64,000 nt of DNA. It comes from Apostichopus japonicus. Taxonomy: Eukaryota > Echinodermata > Holothuroidea > Aspidochirotida > Stichopodidae. Positions within the stretch are counted from its first letter, which is position 1. Every line of letters starts with the position of its first letter. The stretch lies in assembly GCF_037975245.1 (NCBI RefSeq), contig NC_092577.1, forward strand, positions 18,970,898-19,034,897, written 5' to 3'. The notes below the pieces were generated by a model. That model saw only the letters and a program-made list of their open reading frames with translations. It was not told where the DNA came from and did no database searches. The translations under genes and the position numbers were made by a program. Positions 12,489 to 24,504 of this stretch are shown here, piece by piece.

Positions 12489-12529
12489 TCAATGCCGGGA
12501 GTTCTTCCATAACAACTCCGTGGTCAATG
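12489..12529. mobile_element. Tiny palindromic element, diverged copy, with TCAATG direct repeats
   Basis: The core 12495-12523 reads CCGGGAGTTCTT, then CCAT, then AACAACTCCGTGG, a mutated version of the 9145 and 13511 cores. The flanks 12489-12494 and 12524-12529 are both TCAATG, consistent with a 6-bp target duplication. Confidence 0.6.
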
Positions 12530-13505
12530 TTTGGTCACTTTTCCCACAGTACCGTGTAACGCAACACTTAGCTGAGAAAAAAAATATACAAATACACAGC
12601 TGTGCGAAAATGAGCACGCTGAGAACCGAGATTTTTTAGCTAGCTAGGTGGTTGTCCTTGAGTGTGGGTTTTCATGTTGTGTTGTTGACTTTACGATTAA
12701 ATCATGTGTGAGCGAGCGTAAACACCAAGCTGTTTTTAACAAAAAGAAATGGCAGGCAAGGGTTTTGTCGGTGATTTATTTCACAGTATTGTGTCATCAT
12801 TATAGCAGCAAACATGCATTTTTCCAGAAAGGTGTGTTTGCACTGCAGACACTATTAAAACTTCATTGCGTTATTGTTGGAAAGCATTGCTTCATTTCAA
12901 AACAGCATGTGCTTTCTAAGAATAATAATGATGGTTTGTAAAATAACAGTACTAACAATTAGTATTTTTAACAGTCTGGAGGATTAGGACCATCCAATGC
13001 TTTTTGTTAAATTGTGGCAAACAGTTCCTTTTGAAATACTATGAAAGTAGGAAAGAGCAAGTAACACATTTTTATACTTACTGTTTTGAAGTAGCGACGA
13101 ATATGTAGGTTATCTTTTCTGTGTTTTGTTGCAGGAGCTGTAAAGTGAAGAAAACGAACATATGCTGCTTTTGTTCCTGGTCATTTGACATGTTAACATG
13201 CAACAATATTAGATAACACTTAAAATCTCTCCCTTTTATGGCCTTCAAGTTATATAATTCAGTCATTTTGCAAGTATGGTGACTTGTATCTCACCATCTT
13301 GTAAAAATGATGTGGAATGCTGAAGTCAGAAATAAATTCTTTTTCTACAGGAGAACTTAGTAAGGAATAAAAATAAGCGTCATCCACACATGGAAAACTG
13401 GCTACAATTTTGGTTCATTTACATTCTGTGGGCTTACCTAATTTCCTGCGAGTAAATTACATCATAAATCACCCCTCCTCATTCATGAAACAGAACTTGA
13501 TATAG

Positions 13506-13545
13506 TGACACCAGGGAGTTGTTCCATAACAACTCCCTGGTGACA
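13506..13545. mobile_element. Tiny palindromic element with TGACA direct repeats
   Basis: The core 13511-13540 is CCAGGGAGTTGTT, a 4-nt spacer CCAT, and AACAACTCCCTGG. It is only 30 bp and almost perfectly self-complementary. It is flanked on both sides by TGACA (13506-13510 and 13541-13545). Confidence 0.7.
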
Positions 13546-13549
13546 CGCA

Positions 13550-16500
13550 ATAGTGGATATATCATTTGCAATTTTTATTACAATTTGATGGCGCGACAGC
13601 ATGTCAGGGCTAGTTATAACCAGTAGTATCACTAGTTTGTATGCATTTTTTCCAGCACGCCTGGCCATAAACTCTCCATGGGAACCAATTGAGCTATGCT
13701 GGATCTAAATCATTCAATTCACAGGCTGGCAAAATGTAAACTTCAAACCTTCTTGACCTCCACTGACCGTTGACTCTTTCAGAGAACCACATTATTCTCC
13801 ACTTTACCAAGGTGGTCTTAGGCTTCCACATGACATAGAATAGAATAGAATTAGCAATGTCAGATAAGCATTGTATGGATCACTATGGCACATGTGCCCA
13901 CCCCCCCCCCCCCCCACACCCCATCCCTTTTCTATCAAGTTGAACGTGAACAACTAAAACATTAATTGTTGATATGTTTTTCTCTGAATGTTTCATTGGC
14001 TCTTCTTAATAGTGTTGTTGTAATATGGATTTGGCCGAAGTTCGATATTTCACTTCTGATGTTTTCAATTCCAAACCTAATATTGATCACTTAAACGGCT
14101 AACATGAATGTTAATACATAGAAGTTATGCACACATATTTACATTGTGTAATTCATCAACAGCTTTCTTATGTTATTATTTTTTGCACAACTTACAAACA
14201 GTTATCACTTGCGTAATTTTCATGCGTGGAACCATGTTTTTAGATGTGCAAAACAAATAATGGTATTCTATATCAGTAGTTTTTCTTTCATTTGGCATGA
14301 TCGCTCATATTTCGTCATTGATTTGCAGAAATTTGAGTTAATTTTTTCCTGGTGGGGGTGGGTGGGGTTACTCTGAATCAGGAACTTCGTTTAACACTTC
14401 AACTAATCAGTTAATAGCTAACATGTTTCGTTATGAGCCGTTGCAAATATATATTTAGGTTGATTCGTGGGTACCACCATGTTATATTTCGTTTTGGTCA
14501 ATGACGTTTCAGTAATTTTGGTACGGGAATTAATGTTGTACTATTTTCGACATTATGCAATATATCGGGAGGGTAGGGGTGTGAAACATCAAAGAGAGTC
14601 TTTTTCATACACAATCACAACTCGTTATGCTATAAGCTGGTACACGTACATTGTCCGATAACTTAAATATGTATGATTATTTGATGTGTTAGTATGCTAT
14701 CAATTATATTTCTTGTGGTTGTGCTACAAAAAGATATGAGATGCCATTTTAAAAATAGCATGTACAAACTATAAATAAATATTAAAATGAAATATTCAAT
14801 AGACAAAGGCTTACGAAATCCAAAACCAGATTTTAAACAGAAGGGCCAATTTTTTTGGGCCAGTAAGGCACATTTGCTATTTTGGAAAAAAGGACCAGTG
14901 GGCCCCTCTCCCCTTGGCTCCTACCGTGCATATCGGTTTAACAAAGCATTTAACATTGTAACCCTTCAAGGCCTTTTTCCTCTTTTGTCAATTATCAAAT
15001 TCCAGCATTTTGTCTTCATTAAAAGCACCATATAATTGTTATTTCAAGCTCGGGTTTTGAAAGTATCATGGACATAAATTATTTTAATGATATATGATAT
15101 CTTTTATCTAGCAATTTTTGAACCAGTTAGCGTATCTTTGAATCTGTATAACTTGCAGGTAATATATTCACTACATAACAGCATTCATGAAGTATGCTAC
15201 TCAATCACTATTTTAAGCCATATTTGCTTTAGTTTACCTGATATGGAGGCGCATGCATTTGAAGAAGCCAAAAATGTATGGCTAGTAATCTCATTGGTTC
15301 GTATCTTAAGTGCTAAACCACACCCTGGTTACTTTTGGCCAAAAAATAACACATGTCAATCAGTCTGTAATCAAGCTATTTCTGACAAAACTAGTGAAAA
15401 AATATTGAGATGTGTTTAGTATGGGGCGGTTGTGGCACCAAAGTATGCGCACACATCTCTGTAATACACAGAATATTATCGCAGGAACGGTTGCATGCAG
15501 AAACATATGTTAAGACAATTCTAGTTTGCTATTGGGCCACAGTCATATATGTTCTACCTAACGTCTACAAAACGCTTCAACCGAATAGCTCCACGTTTTT
15601 GCAATTACCGATGACACAATATCAATAATAGAACAATTAATGTGTAATCTTAACATATGTTCTTTAGTTGGTTGTAGCTGTTACTGGTAATATCATTCGG
15701 TATCGTCTAATGTGCCCTATTGTACTTAATAACAGCCTTACTCCGAAAGCTGATAGCTTATTATTTTATATTGGTTTGTGCACATATTCTGCTAAATACA
15801 AAAAATGTATGTATGATATGTATATTACTTATTAAACAAGGAAGTTTTTAATATTTTTATCACAAATGGTAAGTCATGGGGTACTGAGATCTGTATAACA
15901 ACGACCCGAAAACAAACATGTTTCATTGTAATGCAATAGTAATGCAATGTAATGCAATTCAAACAGGATAATCAAATGCAAGTCATATAGATACATGGAC
16001 GACGTAGTAAAAGAATATCAGTAGTTTCAAAGTAATCGAATCAGTATTATGAAAGCTAATAAAACATATATAAGCTTATTGTGTGCTATATGATCATTAT
16101 GGTCTGAATTACAAATAGACATGTACTACTGAAAGTAGGAAAATTCAATAAACCTTACCTTTGATATTGTGTTGAGGTCCTCTGGAATGCAATCTTCTCT
16201 TCCTCTCTACTGGAGATTCAAATGCAAAGTGATGAGGTTGTCATCTCTGCCATCTGAAGTGGTTTCACCAGAAAAGTGTACCTCGATGTGACTCCAAAAG
16301 GTGATGAACTTCAGGACCTTGGCTTGCCTTAATGGTTATTTTAAATCACATTACTGACAAGTGCAGCTGGATTAAGATAAAGTAGTGTCACTATATGTGG
16401 AGTCTTGAAATTGAGGAAAAATGGTACCACACAAGACATTGTTTGTGCTTAAGAGAACAATTTTCTTTGGCAGGGTCGGTTTGTTTCACTCATCAGGAAA

Positions 16501-16990
16501 ATTAGTGATATCAAGTACTGATCGTTGGTCATGACGTCGTCTAGTTTATGTGAACTTCCAGTGAATTTTCTTAGTAATTGGTAAGGTGTAGTCAAGTATA
16601 CATATGTGTACTGTCATTCATCAAGGTGTTCAAAGCCACCCTGTTCTTGTAAGAAGCCTGATAGGAGAAGTTGAATTTGTTTAACTTAGGTGCTGTTATG
16701 ATGATAATTGGAATAACTATATGAATTTTCATAGAACAAGGTTTTTTAAAAGTATATATGGGTAAATAACAAGAGCCCAAGGGCACTGTGGTTCCTTGCG
16801 TAGGGCTATATGACAATACACATAATATTATCAAGCAAGATTGGGCTCTCAAATAGTCAAGTAATTGTGGTCCTACATGTACCCATAAAGTAACCAACAC
16901 TATAGCCAACACTTTTGTGATCACAAATTGTGATGGGATTTTGATAAAAATGCACTTTTGAGATTTTAACATGGCGTCGAAAATGTAAGA
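13550..16990. other. Non-coding stretch with diffuse repeats
   Basis: A C-run lies at about 13902-13915. A dispersed-repeat-like GGGCC-rich patch lies near 14840-14930. A minus-strand open frame at 16972-16592 overlaps repeat-like DNA (AAGAGCCCAAGGGCAC) and shows no domain. A possible minus-strand exon ending in AAAG|GTAAGG near 16155 is not supported by a partner exon. Confidence 0.35.
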
Positions 16991-17660
16991 AATATACGGT
17001 CACCTACAAGCTGGTCAACAGATATGATAACATTGGTGATCACAGATAACATTACCGTTAAATTTGAAAATGTTCCACCACCCCATTCACAACTTGTCCC
17101 AAAATACCATCCATGTCACACTTTGGCATTGGGATTTAATTGCATTAAATGTCTAAAAGTTGACTTTTAAATGGTATACATAACTTAACACACGAAGGTC
17201 ACCCGGAGGTCAACCAATTGACATTTTTGATCATTGAGACCTAAATTGAGCATGAAAACTGTAAAAATTCAAACTGTAAAAAAAAAAATTCGCACACAAA
17301 GGTCACACGGGGGTCAACCCATTGACATTTAGGATCAGAAGGTACCTTTGACATATGAAAATAGCATCGAAACTAAAAATCCCCAAAACAAGTAAAGGTC
17401 ACCAGAGGTCAAATTGAGGTCAAAGGTCACCCAGATGGGGTCGACAATTGTATTACATTTAAGCAACTTCCAACTCTAACGGACAATTCATTTTCAAGAT
17501 ATCGCCAAAAAAACAATTTTTTTATCATTAATTGACCTTTGGTGACCTCGGATCACATGACCGTTAAGTTTGAAAATGTTCCCCTATACCATTTGCAACT
17601 TGTCCCAAAATATCAACCGTGACACACCTTGGCACTGGGAGTTATTGCACTAAATGTCCA
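16991..17660. repeat. Dispersed repeat with duplicated block and AGGTCA half-sites
   Basis: A block around 17030-17160 (GTTAAATTTGAAAATGTTCC, AACTTGTCCCAAAATA) recurs around 17550-17660 with modest divergence. Between them lie several AGGTCA/GGGTCA words, including a perfect direct repeat AGGTCAAAGGTCA at 17417-17429. No protein is encoded. Confidence 0.6.
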
Positions 17661-20224
17661 ATAAACTTCCTTTTGTTCCTTTCGAGATGTAATGCTATTT
17701 TGGCAAAATTATTATTTACGTTTGTTCCCTTGAAAGTTCAGTTCGTATCACTACACTTCGTAAAAGTCACCGCGCCTAAAAAATCTTCGTACATAATTCT
17801 CGTAAAAGTGGTGAGCGTTTTTACACAGAAATCTCCCTATTGTAACATTGCTCGTTGATGATATGCAATTTTTACTTGCTTCAAGTTCACTGTAATAAAC
17901 TTTCTTATAGGAATATATACATTTACTGTTGCTGAAGTAATTAAAGAAACCACAAAGCTCAGACAGCAGTCACATTGTGATACTTCAAAAAGAAATTGTG
18001 AAAGTATGCGGGTTTTTTTTGGCCTTTTTTTTTTGGTAGCACACATTTTGTTCTGCAAAGGTTCCCGCGCATACTGCTTGCATACTTATCTTTTGTTATA
18101 ACTGTTTATAACTCCATGATTTGAGCGATTAGTATAAAATTAGTTTCGAGCTGGTGAACAGAGCTGTTTCTTAGGACTATGGAGGTAAAAACAGACTCCG
18201 TGTTAGGACTACTTATAACAGTGCACTTGATACTACTACTGTAATGTATAACATTAAAAAATTAATTGCCTTGATAAAAAGAAAGTCGGACCATCAGAAA
18301 TCGATTCATTCCATCACAAAAAAAATCTCTCTACCAATGGGAACTTCATCTTTATGAAGTCACCTTTTAAGTTGGCTTCGTCTCTAAGTATTTGTTCTAT
18401 GCACCAAACTGTAATTGCATGTTCTGCTTCCCTGTTTTATTTGGCTAATACATGTAAATATTACATGAGAAAGATCCTCTATCAGTTATGCATTATTCCA
18501 GCACCGAAAACACTCTCTTCAATCAATGTGTTCTTCATTGTCAGGAATTCTCCGTAAAAGTTGAGTTCATTCCATGAGATTGTTCTTATATTCATCAAAA
18601 TGTAGTTGCCTCCATTAAAAACAAGTTTTGCATATTCCGCATGTTGACAAAAGTAAAGGAAATCACCGGGTAAAAAATAATTCCATCCCAAAGTGAATTC
18701 TGCTGCCCAAAATTGTACTGTCCTCAGCCTACTGTTGTATATATACCAAAAGGGTTGTTTTTTACTAGCTCAGTCATAACCATATTCGTTTTTGCCTCAT
18801 GTGGATGAAGGCAATTAGTGTTGGCCGATATTTGCTTATTCCTATTGCGATACACAATTTAAAATTATGTAAAATTTCGATAATGGCAATAGAGGCATTA
18901 TTGCTTGCACAATATGTGTGGTAGGCTGATGTGGGGCATAGTATAAGAAGGATCATGTGTTTTGGAATTATTAGTTGCAGTTAAGAAATGCACTTTTCAT
19001 GGCATCCATTTCCAGCTGAACTACATATTCTTTGGATAATGTACATTGCATGCACATATGATTTTTCTTATCTTTGAGTTTACGGAATGTATGATATTTT
19101 TCATGATTACAAGTTTTGGACATCTGGTGACCCTGTATGACCTTTAGCATGAACCAAATACAGCTGAGGCTTTGTTCTAAATATGGTGAAGCTGCATGCC
19201 AAATATGCTTTTTATTTCAGTGTGCATATGAAGATCATGTTCCAACAAAGAAAGGTCAACATACAAACACACAAGCATAAACAGTATTGCACACACTCCA
19301 GCTTCCCACACAAACATTAACAAACCAAGACGCTCAATATATTATAATCCACATATCAATGCAAAAATCATGGATTCATGCAGTTTGATTTGGTATGTAT
19401 CAAAACCAAAGATGTCATGTACTTTATCACTTTTATTTGGATTTATTTTACCTAACAAAGATCTCCGCAATATACCTTGTTTTCATTGTGATTTGTTAAA
19501 TACAGTGTACCCTAACACATATGTAAATTGCCAGAAGAATTAGCAATATCATTGATCTCACTTAAAAATGTAAGACTGGGATATCTACCTCTTATGCATA
19601 TGTTTGGAAGGGAACCTGTAATGAAAGATGTGAAATACAACAATGATATTGGAAATGCATTGGGAAAAATTTGGGTTGTGTTGATAATTGATTACATAAT
19701 GAATCAATCTTTCATCCCTTTGGTCTTGATGGACAATTATTTAATTCTTCAGTTCTAAAATGCTTCACCATGCAGCACTTGTCAAGTTCTTGCTTCTTTG
19801 CTGTTCCAAATTATGAGACATTATATGGCTGTAAAGCTCAGCTTTGTCCAAACACTCGTTATTTGGCCTGCTGACAGCAGGAAACGGTTTCATTTGTTAG
19901 CTACAGTATCGGCAGCCCTTTGATGTGTTGATAGACAAAATTCGAGGAGTCAAGCTACAAGTATCCAGCTTAGAACAGATGTTTCTTTCTGGAGATAATC
20001 CTGCAGTAAAGAATAAGAAATGCATATTTACTGTAGCACTGTACAAGAGCATGTGGCAGAAAACAGAATGAAGATGCTGTTACAAGGACAATGATGACAG
20101 GAAAGATGTTTTCAATATTAAAGAAGAGGTTTATCAACACATTGGAGCAAATCATATGATACAAGATTATACATGTGTATTGGTGATAATTTCTCATAGC
20201 TGATAAGGAACTGGCAAGGTTTAT
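17661..20224. other. Non-coding stretch flanking the Helitron
   Basis: No supported gene. A plus-strand frame at 19528-19758 lacks any domain I recognise. The 19760-20224 segment, read on the minus strand, would be the place to expect a Helitron helicase, but I see no Walker motif there. Confidence 0.4.
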
Positions 20225-20640
20225 CTTTGCAAACAAAGTTTTAAGCCTACAATGGTGATCTATTGTTTACTGTGTAACCTGATCCATGTGGCTTTGTGGT
20301 CACTGTAAAAGCTTTCTAAAATTCCACAAGTTACAACAGCTCAGGGGATGTTAGTATAAATATGGTCTAAACATGAGTTGTAGTCAGTTGTTGAAACATC
20401 AATTAGCTGTGAAAATTTCAGTGAGTCAACAAAGAAAGTGAGAAGCCTTTGTTTATCTAATGTGTTTTGAAAAATATCAACATTGAAGTCTCCTGCGACA
20501 ACAGTGGGTAGTGATGCATTGATGAAGTTAAATATGTGTCAGGGCTTGTAGAAACTGCTCCATACTCACAGGTTTGGGTCTGTATATGGCAATAACTTGG
20601 ATTTCTGAACTAGTGTTGCTGATAATTGTCAGTGTTATTT
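20225..20640 (-). pseudogene. AP-like endonuclease fragment joined to the Helitron
   Basis: The minus strand gives VIAIYRPKPVSMEQFLQALT, then (one frame over) VVAGDFNVDIFQN, LIDVSTTDYNSCLDHIYTN and GILESFYSDHKATWI. GDFN, the DHIYTN region and the SDH are hallmarks of the endonuclease domain of non-LTR retrotransposons, also captured by the Helentron group. The N-terminal strands of the domain are absent. It could be part of this Helitron (same strand, next to Rep) or an independent LINE fragment. Several frame changes are present. Confidence 0.6.
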
Positions 20641-20658
20641 CAATATGAAATAACACTG

Positions 20659-21827
20659 TTATTTCAATATGAAATATGTTGAACTATCTGGTAATTGTTG
20701 AATGTAATACAATGGTTTTAGCAATATTGTGCGATCTTCTAGCGGTGATGTGTTGATAAATATGAACTGTCTTGAAGCTCTCCTAAGAGACATCTGAAGA
20801 ACTAAATAAACAGCCTCTTGAGCACTGATTTCAACATGGTTTAAGAACTTGTTTCCTATGTGTCTTACACATTGTTTGATATGAAGGTTACCCTCTCTTG
20901 CTTCTTTTGTAGCACGTTGCATTAAATTGCTCATTCCTCTCTGACCTTTGCTGATGTAAGAGACAATGTACATAGCACAAGAATATGCATCTAGAACATA
21001 TTGAATGTCCATGTTAGCTTTCCATGTTTCTAGTAAGGCCTTATCGTAGGCATTTACTCGTATCTCACTTGGGGATCTTTGTAGAAACACTTTAGCAGAT
21101 GTCAGGTTAGACCTAATGGCACGAATGTACTGTTCTTCTGTGGTTTCAAGGATTTGAAGCATCTCTTGAAATGTGGTAGAGACATCATCTGCCAACTTCA
21201 GGCCATCCATTTGTCACATCTCCTAATGGAGTTAGAATCATCGTCTTTGGCATTGGTGGAATTGGAAACCCAAACCTACAAACACCCTGTCTTTTCTTTC
21301 TACATGTTTTTGCATGACTGTGATTGCAAGTTAACTGAATTATTGACAGTTGGTTGTGGTTTCTTGCATGTGACATACTTGTTAATGAACTGTTCTACTT
21401 CAGAGTTTTTTGCATCATCATACACTGGGGCATCTTTGATCCATGCTAGCATGTGAATGTGAGGAGAACCTCTTTGCTGATGATATGAGCTTTGCAATAC
21501 ATCGGTGATAAATCTACGTACCATGTAATCAAAGTGTCTTGCACATGTAACTGGGTCACTCTGAATGAGATCTGACTTTTCTTGCCATGTCATGCTCAAC
21601 AATTCGTTGTCTGAAAGTTCTCTTTGCTGGACTGTTCTGCCCAGAATACGGAGCAGATGTAACCATCGAGTCTCTGCAGCTGAAAAGGACAAAAACCATG
21701 TTGGAATTCCTAACTGTCTGATCATTGCAAAAAGCTCTTTGGCTTTTTCCCAGTATGGAGAACCTCTCAGTGTTCTGAACACCCTGTAGCCTTCATCAAG
21801 TGAAAGTAGTTGTTGCACTTGTTCCAT
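20659..21827 (-). pseudogene. Helitron Rep (HUH endonuclease) domain
   Basis: Rep nicks and rejoins single DNA strands during rolling-circle transposition. The frame contains QQRGSPHIHMLAWI near 21450-21480, the HUH motif (His-Ile-His), and DAYSCAMYIVSYISK near 20940-20990, which carries two tyrosines as in the Y2 active site. The end reads SLRRASRQFIFINTSPLEDR, the usual post-Rep segment. Two frames (21827-21300 and 21210-20659) are joined by a third (21376-21185), so at least two frameshifts exist. The reading frame ends at 20659 in a duplicated AT-rich palindrome. Confidence 0.8.
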
Positions 21828-22082
21828 ATTCTTGAAGTGTTCTGCAGTTGTAGTTTCTTGGCTTTGTAGAATATGTTGGGAACTGATTTTGCAAATCTCC
21901 TGTCTCTATGACGTCATTCCCACTTACAAATATTGCTGTAATGAGCTTTTAGTTGAGTTTTGTTCCTGCTGTGCCCAGAAAATAGGGTTGGAAAGGCTAG
22001 TTCTTCTGAATACTTATCCTGGAACAAACCTAGTGGGCAATTCCCTTCACTTGGGGCAAAGCAATAGGCAAGATTGTCATCT

Positions 22083-23014
22083 TCAAAGTTTGGAGTAAGC
22101 ATGGTATCTAGTGTGCCTGTTGCTTGAATGTCTTGACTTTGTATTTGTCCATTCTTCATGAGAATCCAGTTCCACTTCAGTTTGCTGAACTGATGCTACT
22201 GTTGTGTGTTCTTGTGGTTGTAATAGGTTTTCAGAGCCTACATCTGGTTCTTCACTATCTATAAATTCTTCCCAATCATTTTCTAATTCTTGGAATGAAT
22301 CTGTCCATGTGTCTTCAACTGTTACACCTTCATCTTGATATAGCTGGCTATTTTTTACAAGCCATTTAGCAGCAGCAACCACTTTCTTTTGGCCTTATGT
22401 TTTGACTTTGTACTGAGTGTTTGTATGATAACTTTCTCTTAAATTTGACTGGGATGGTTTGGCCGTCATCCAATCTACGAGGCAGTGTTCTTACAGTTGT
22501 TGATACATCAGCAGGTACATTCACTACATTTCCTTTGATGCTTTTTTGGACGTCCTCTGGGCAATTCTCTCATTTGCATAAATGGAGTACGAAGTGCAAC
22601 AAGCCTTTCTTCTAGAGAGTGTAATTGAAGTTCATCTGGGACTTCAGGCAGAGACATGTTATTGTCTAATCCTAGAAGCCGTGTTCTTCCAGTTTTGACA
22701 TAAATGTTACATGTTCTACAGATATACCTCTGTTCATTTTCTGGAAGCCATGATTTACTTCCTTCGATACTTGATTTTATACGATTTGTGGAGACCACGC
22801 TTTCTTTATACCATAATTGTTCACAAGAACAGCAAACATATTTTGGTCCAACTGAAACAGATTGCCAAAAATGTTGTTGTACTGCTTGAAAAGATTTGGG
22901 AGAAATGAATGTACTGTTATCAGTAGACATTTGTTGTTGATCAGTTGTTCCAAGTTTTTGCATACCTCCTTTTACTTTGTACATGGCTTCTGTAAGCAGG
23001 GACTGCGTTCTCAC
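22083..23014 (-). pseudogene. Helitron cysteine-rich / pre-Rep region
   Basis: The minus strand reads GPKYVCCSCEQLWYKESVV, then RYICRTCNIYVKTGR, then EERLVALRTPFMQMRELPRG, and after a frame change GNVVNVPADVSTTVRTLPRR. These C-x2-C pairs and the RxxFM..LPRG..GxVVNVPxDV..LPR order match the conserved segment preceding Rep in Helitron proteins. The frame changes within an A6 run near 22545-22550. The following acidic stretch (FQELENDWEEFIDSEEPD) at 22382-22083 continues the protein. Confidence 0.7.
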
Positions 23015-23029
23015 TTTGTTGGGGTTCTT

Positions 23030-23700
23030 TCTTTCATGTTGCAGATTCCATTTCCTTGCTCTAACAGCCTTAGTACATTTTTAATTCGGATGAATTTTTT
23101 TTCTGTCTCGTCCTTGGAGTAAGATTTGCATGTTCTTAAATTTTGCATACGTTTCTTATTAGATTGTTGTTCTAATGTCACATACTTGTTATTTTTCCTC
23201 AGTAACAGTACTCTGTGAGCATTTTGTGTCCTTTCTTTTATTTTGAATAACACATTTCTCCTTGCTGCTGTAATTCTGCTCTGATTTTGCTGTTGTTCCT
23301 TAACTTTGTAAACTGCATTTTGTCTCGGTGTTTTCAGACGTCTTACATTTTGCTGTTGTTCCTTAACTTTGTAAACTGCATCTTGTCTCAGTGTTTTCAA
23401 ACGTCTTAGATTTTGCTGATGTTCATTTCTTTTTTGTAAGCTTCATTTTGTCTGATTGCTTTCATTCGACCAACATTTTGCTCTTGTTCTTTAAGTTTGT
23501 AAGTGTTATTTTGTCTCCTTAATTTCATTTGATGAAGATTTTTCTGCTGTTCACTCTTTCTGTATGCTTCATGTTTTCTATTTGCTTGCATACGTGTTGC
23601 ATTTTGCTTCCTTTCATTGTCTCTATATTGTTGGCTTTTTCTTTTTTTACGAAGTTGTTGACATGTTTTCATCTTTTCAGTAATTCTGAAGCATCATTAG
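23030..23700 (-). pseudogene. Basic 21-residue tandem-repeat region of the Helitron protein
   Basis: The minus strand encodes repeats of the pattern YKxKEQxQNxxRxxxxRxN. At DNA level the phrase TTTTGCTGTTGTTCC recurs 63 bp apart (about 23285 and 23348). Roughly ten diverged repeats span the region and are predicted to be highly charged and helical. Comparable Lys/Arg/Gln/Asn repeats are often found N-terminal to Rep in invertebrate Helitrons; their role is unknown to me. A frameshift near 23405 separates two halves. Confidence 0.65.
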
Positions 23701-23814
23701 TTGCTCTAAGCCTTCTCATACGCAGGCAACCCTTGGTACCCTTTGTATGCTGTGATTTAGATTCTTGCCAAAGATTTTCTCTGTTCATCTCTGCTTGAAC
23801 AGATTCTGGTGTTG

Positions 23815-24362
23815 TTTTAGATGTACAGATTTGCTGATCATCGCTGATGTTAACAACAACATCATAATGGTTACTGTTAGTATTTACTAAGATATATTGC
23901 TCTCTTAGTTATGTCTACTGGTGTATCCAGATTACCACATGCAGGATAACGAAGCCATTTCCAGCAGTGGCCATGCAATGCATATGTGTAAATGTCTGTT
24001 TGCAGAAGAGAAGCAGCAGCTAAGACTTCCACCTCTGTTGACCACACATTAACAGAATCCACTTGTAAGCTGAATGTATTCTTCTACTGTCTGCGTTGCA
24101 GAATGAAGGTGGCTCTGTTGAATAGCTTGGACAGTTAACTGTCTTAGAACTGCCCAAACATCATCGACAGGGAAGAAATAACAAATGTTATTAGTGTTGG
24201 TAGCAATAAGTACAATATCATTCTGTGAAGGACAAAGATCAACTTCTGAATTGCAGTTTGTTTGATGTGTATTGACATGTTGAATGCGACTGTTTTGGAC
24301 ACTTCTCTTAATGATGTTTTTTTTCTTTTTCTGTAACTAGCTATCTTTGTTTTTGGCATAGT
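23815..24362 (-). pseudogene. OTU-like cysteine protease domain of the Helitron protein
   Basis: After a basic N-terminus (MPKTKIASYRKRKK) the minus strand reads NDIVLIATNTNNICYFFPVD, then WSTEVEVLAAASLLQTDIY, KWLRYP and, one frame over, NHYDVVVNISDDQQ. The W.TEVE..AAA..L...IY block and the C-terminal NHYD match the later part of OTU-family folds, where the His is catalytic. The usual DGNC nucleophile box is not clean (NNICYFF), so activity is doubtful. A stop/frameshift near 23880 separates IYLSK from NHYD. Confidence 0.6.
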
Positions 24363-24504
24363 GAACTGTGTTTTTCCAGTATTGAAGACTACTTGTAACA
24401 GACATGAAGTTTGAATAATGTTTGGCCTGATAAACTGCTGGTTTGATAGACCAAGTAAACTGTACAGTTATCTGTACAGTTATCACAGTAAGTGATAGCT
24501 AATA
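24363..24504. other. Spacer upstream of the Helitron protein
   Basis: It contains a direct repeat of TAACTGTACAGTTATCTGTAC-like sequence near 24460-24485 and could belong to the element's 5' region. Confidence 0.3.

Larger units (their letters stand above)
20225..24362 (-). mobile_element. Degenerate Helitron/Helentron-like transposon
   Basis: On the minus strand the order is: OTU-like protease domain (24362-23815), basic tandem-repeat region (23700-23030), cysteine-rich region (23014-22083), HUH Rep domain (21827-20659), and a non-LTR-type endonuclease fragment (20640-20225). Helitrons replicate by rolling circle using Rep plus helicase, and some animal lineages carry OTU proteases and AP-like endonucleases. 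The helicase is not visible and the frame is broken many times, so the copy is dead or mis-sequenced. Helitron termini could not be defined. A minisatellite lies just upstream at 24505-24765. Confidence 0.75.

Noticed and set aside
16592-16972. 126-residue minus-strand ORF
   Set aside because: Overlaps dispersed-repeat sequence and has no recognisable domain.
19528-19758. Plus-strand ORF of 76 residues near the Helitron
   Set aside because: No domain, no splice context, and codon composition like the surrounding AT-rich DNA.
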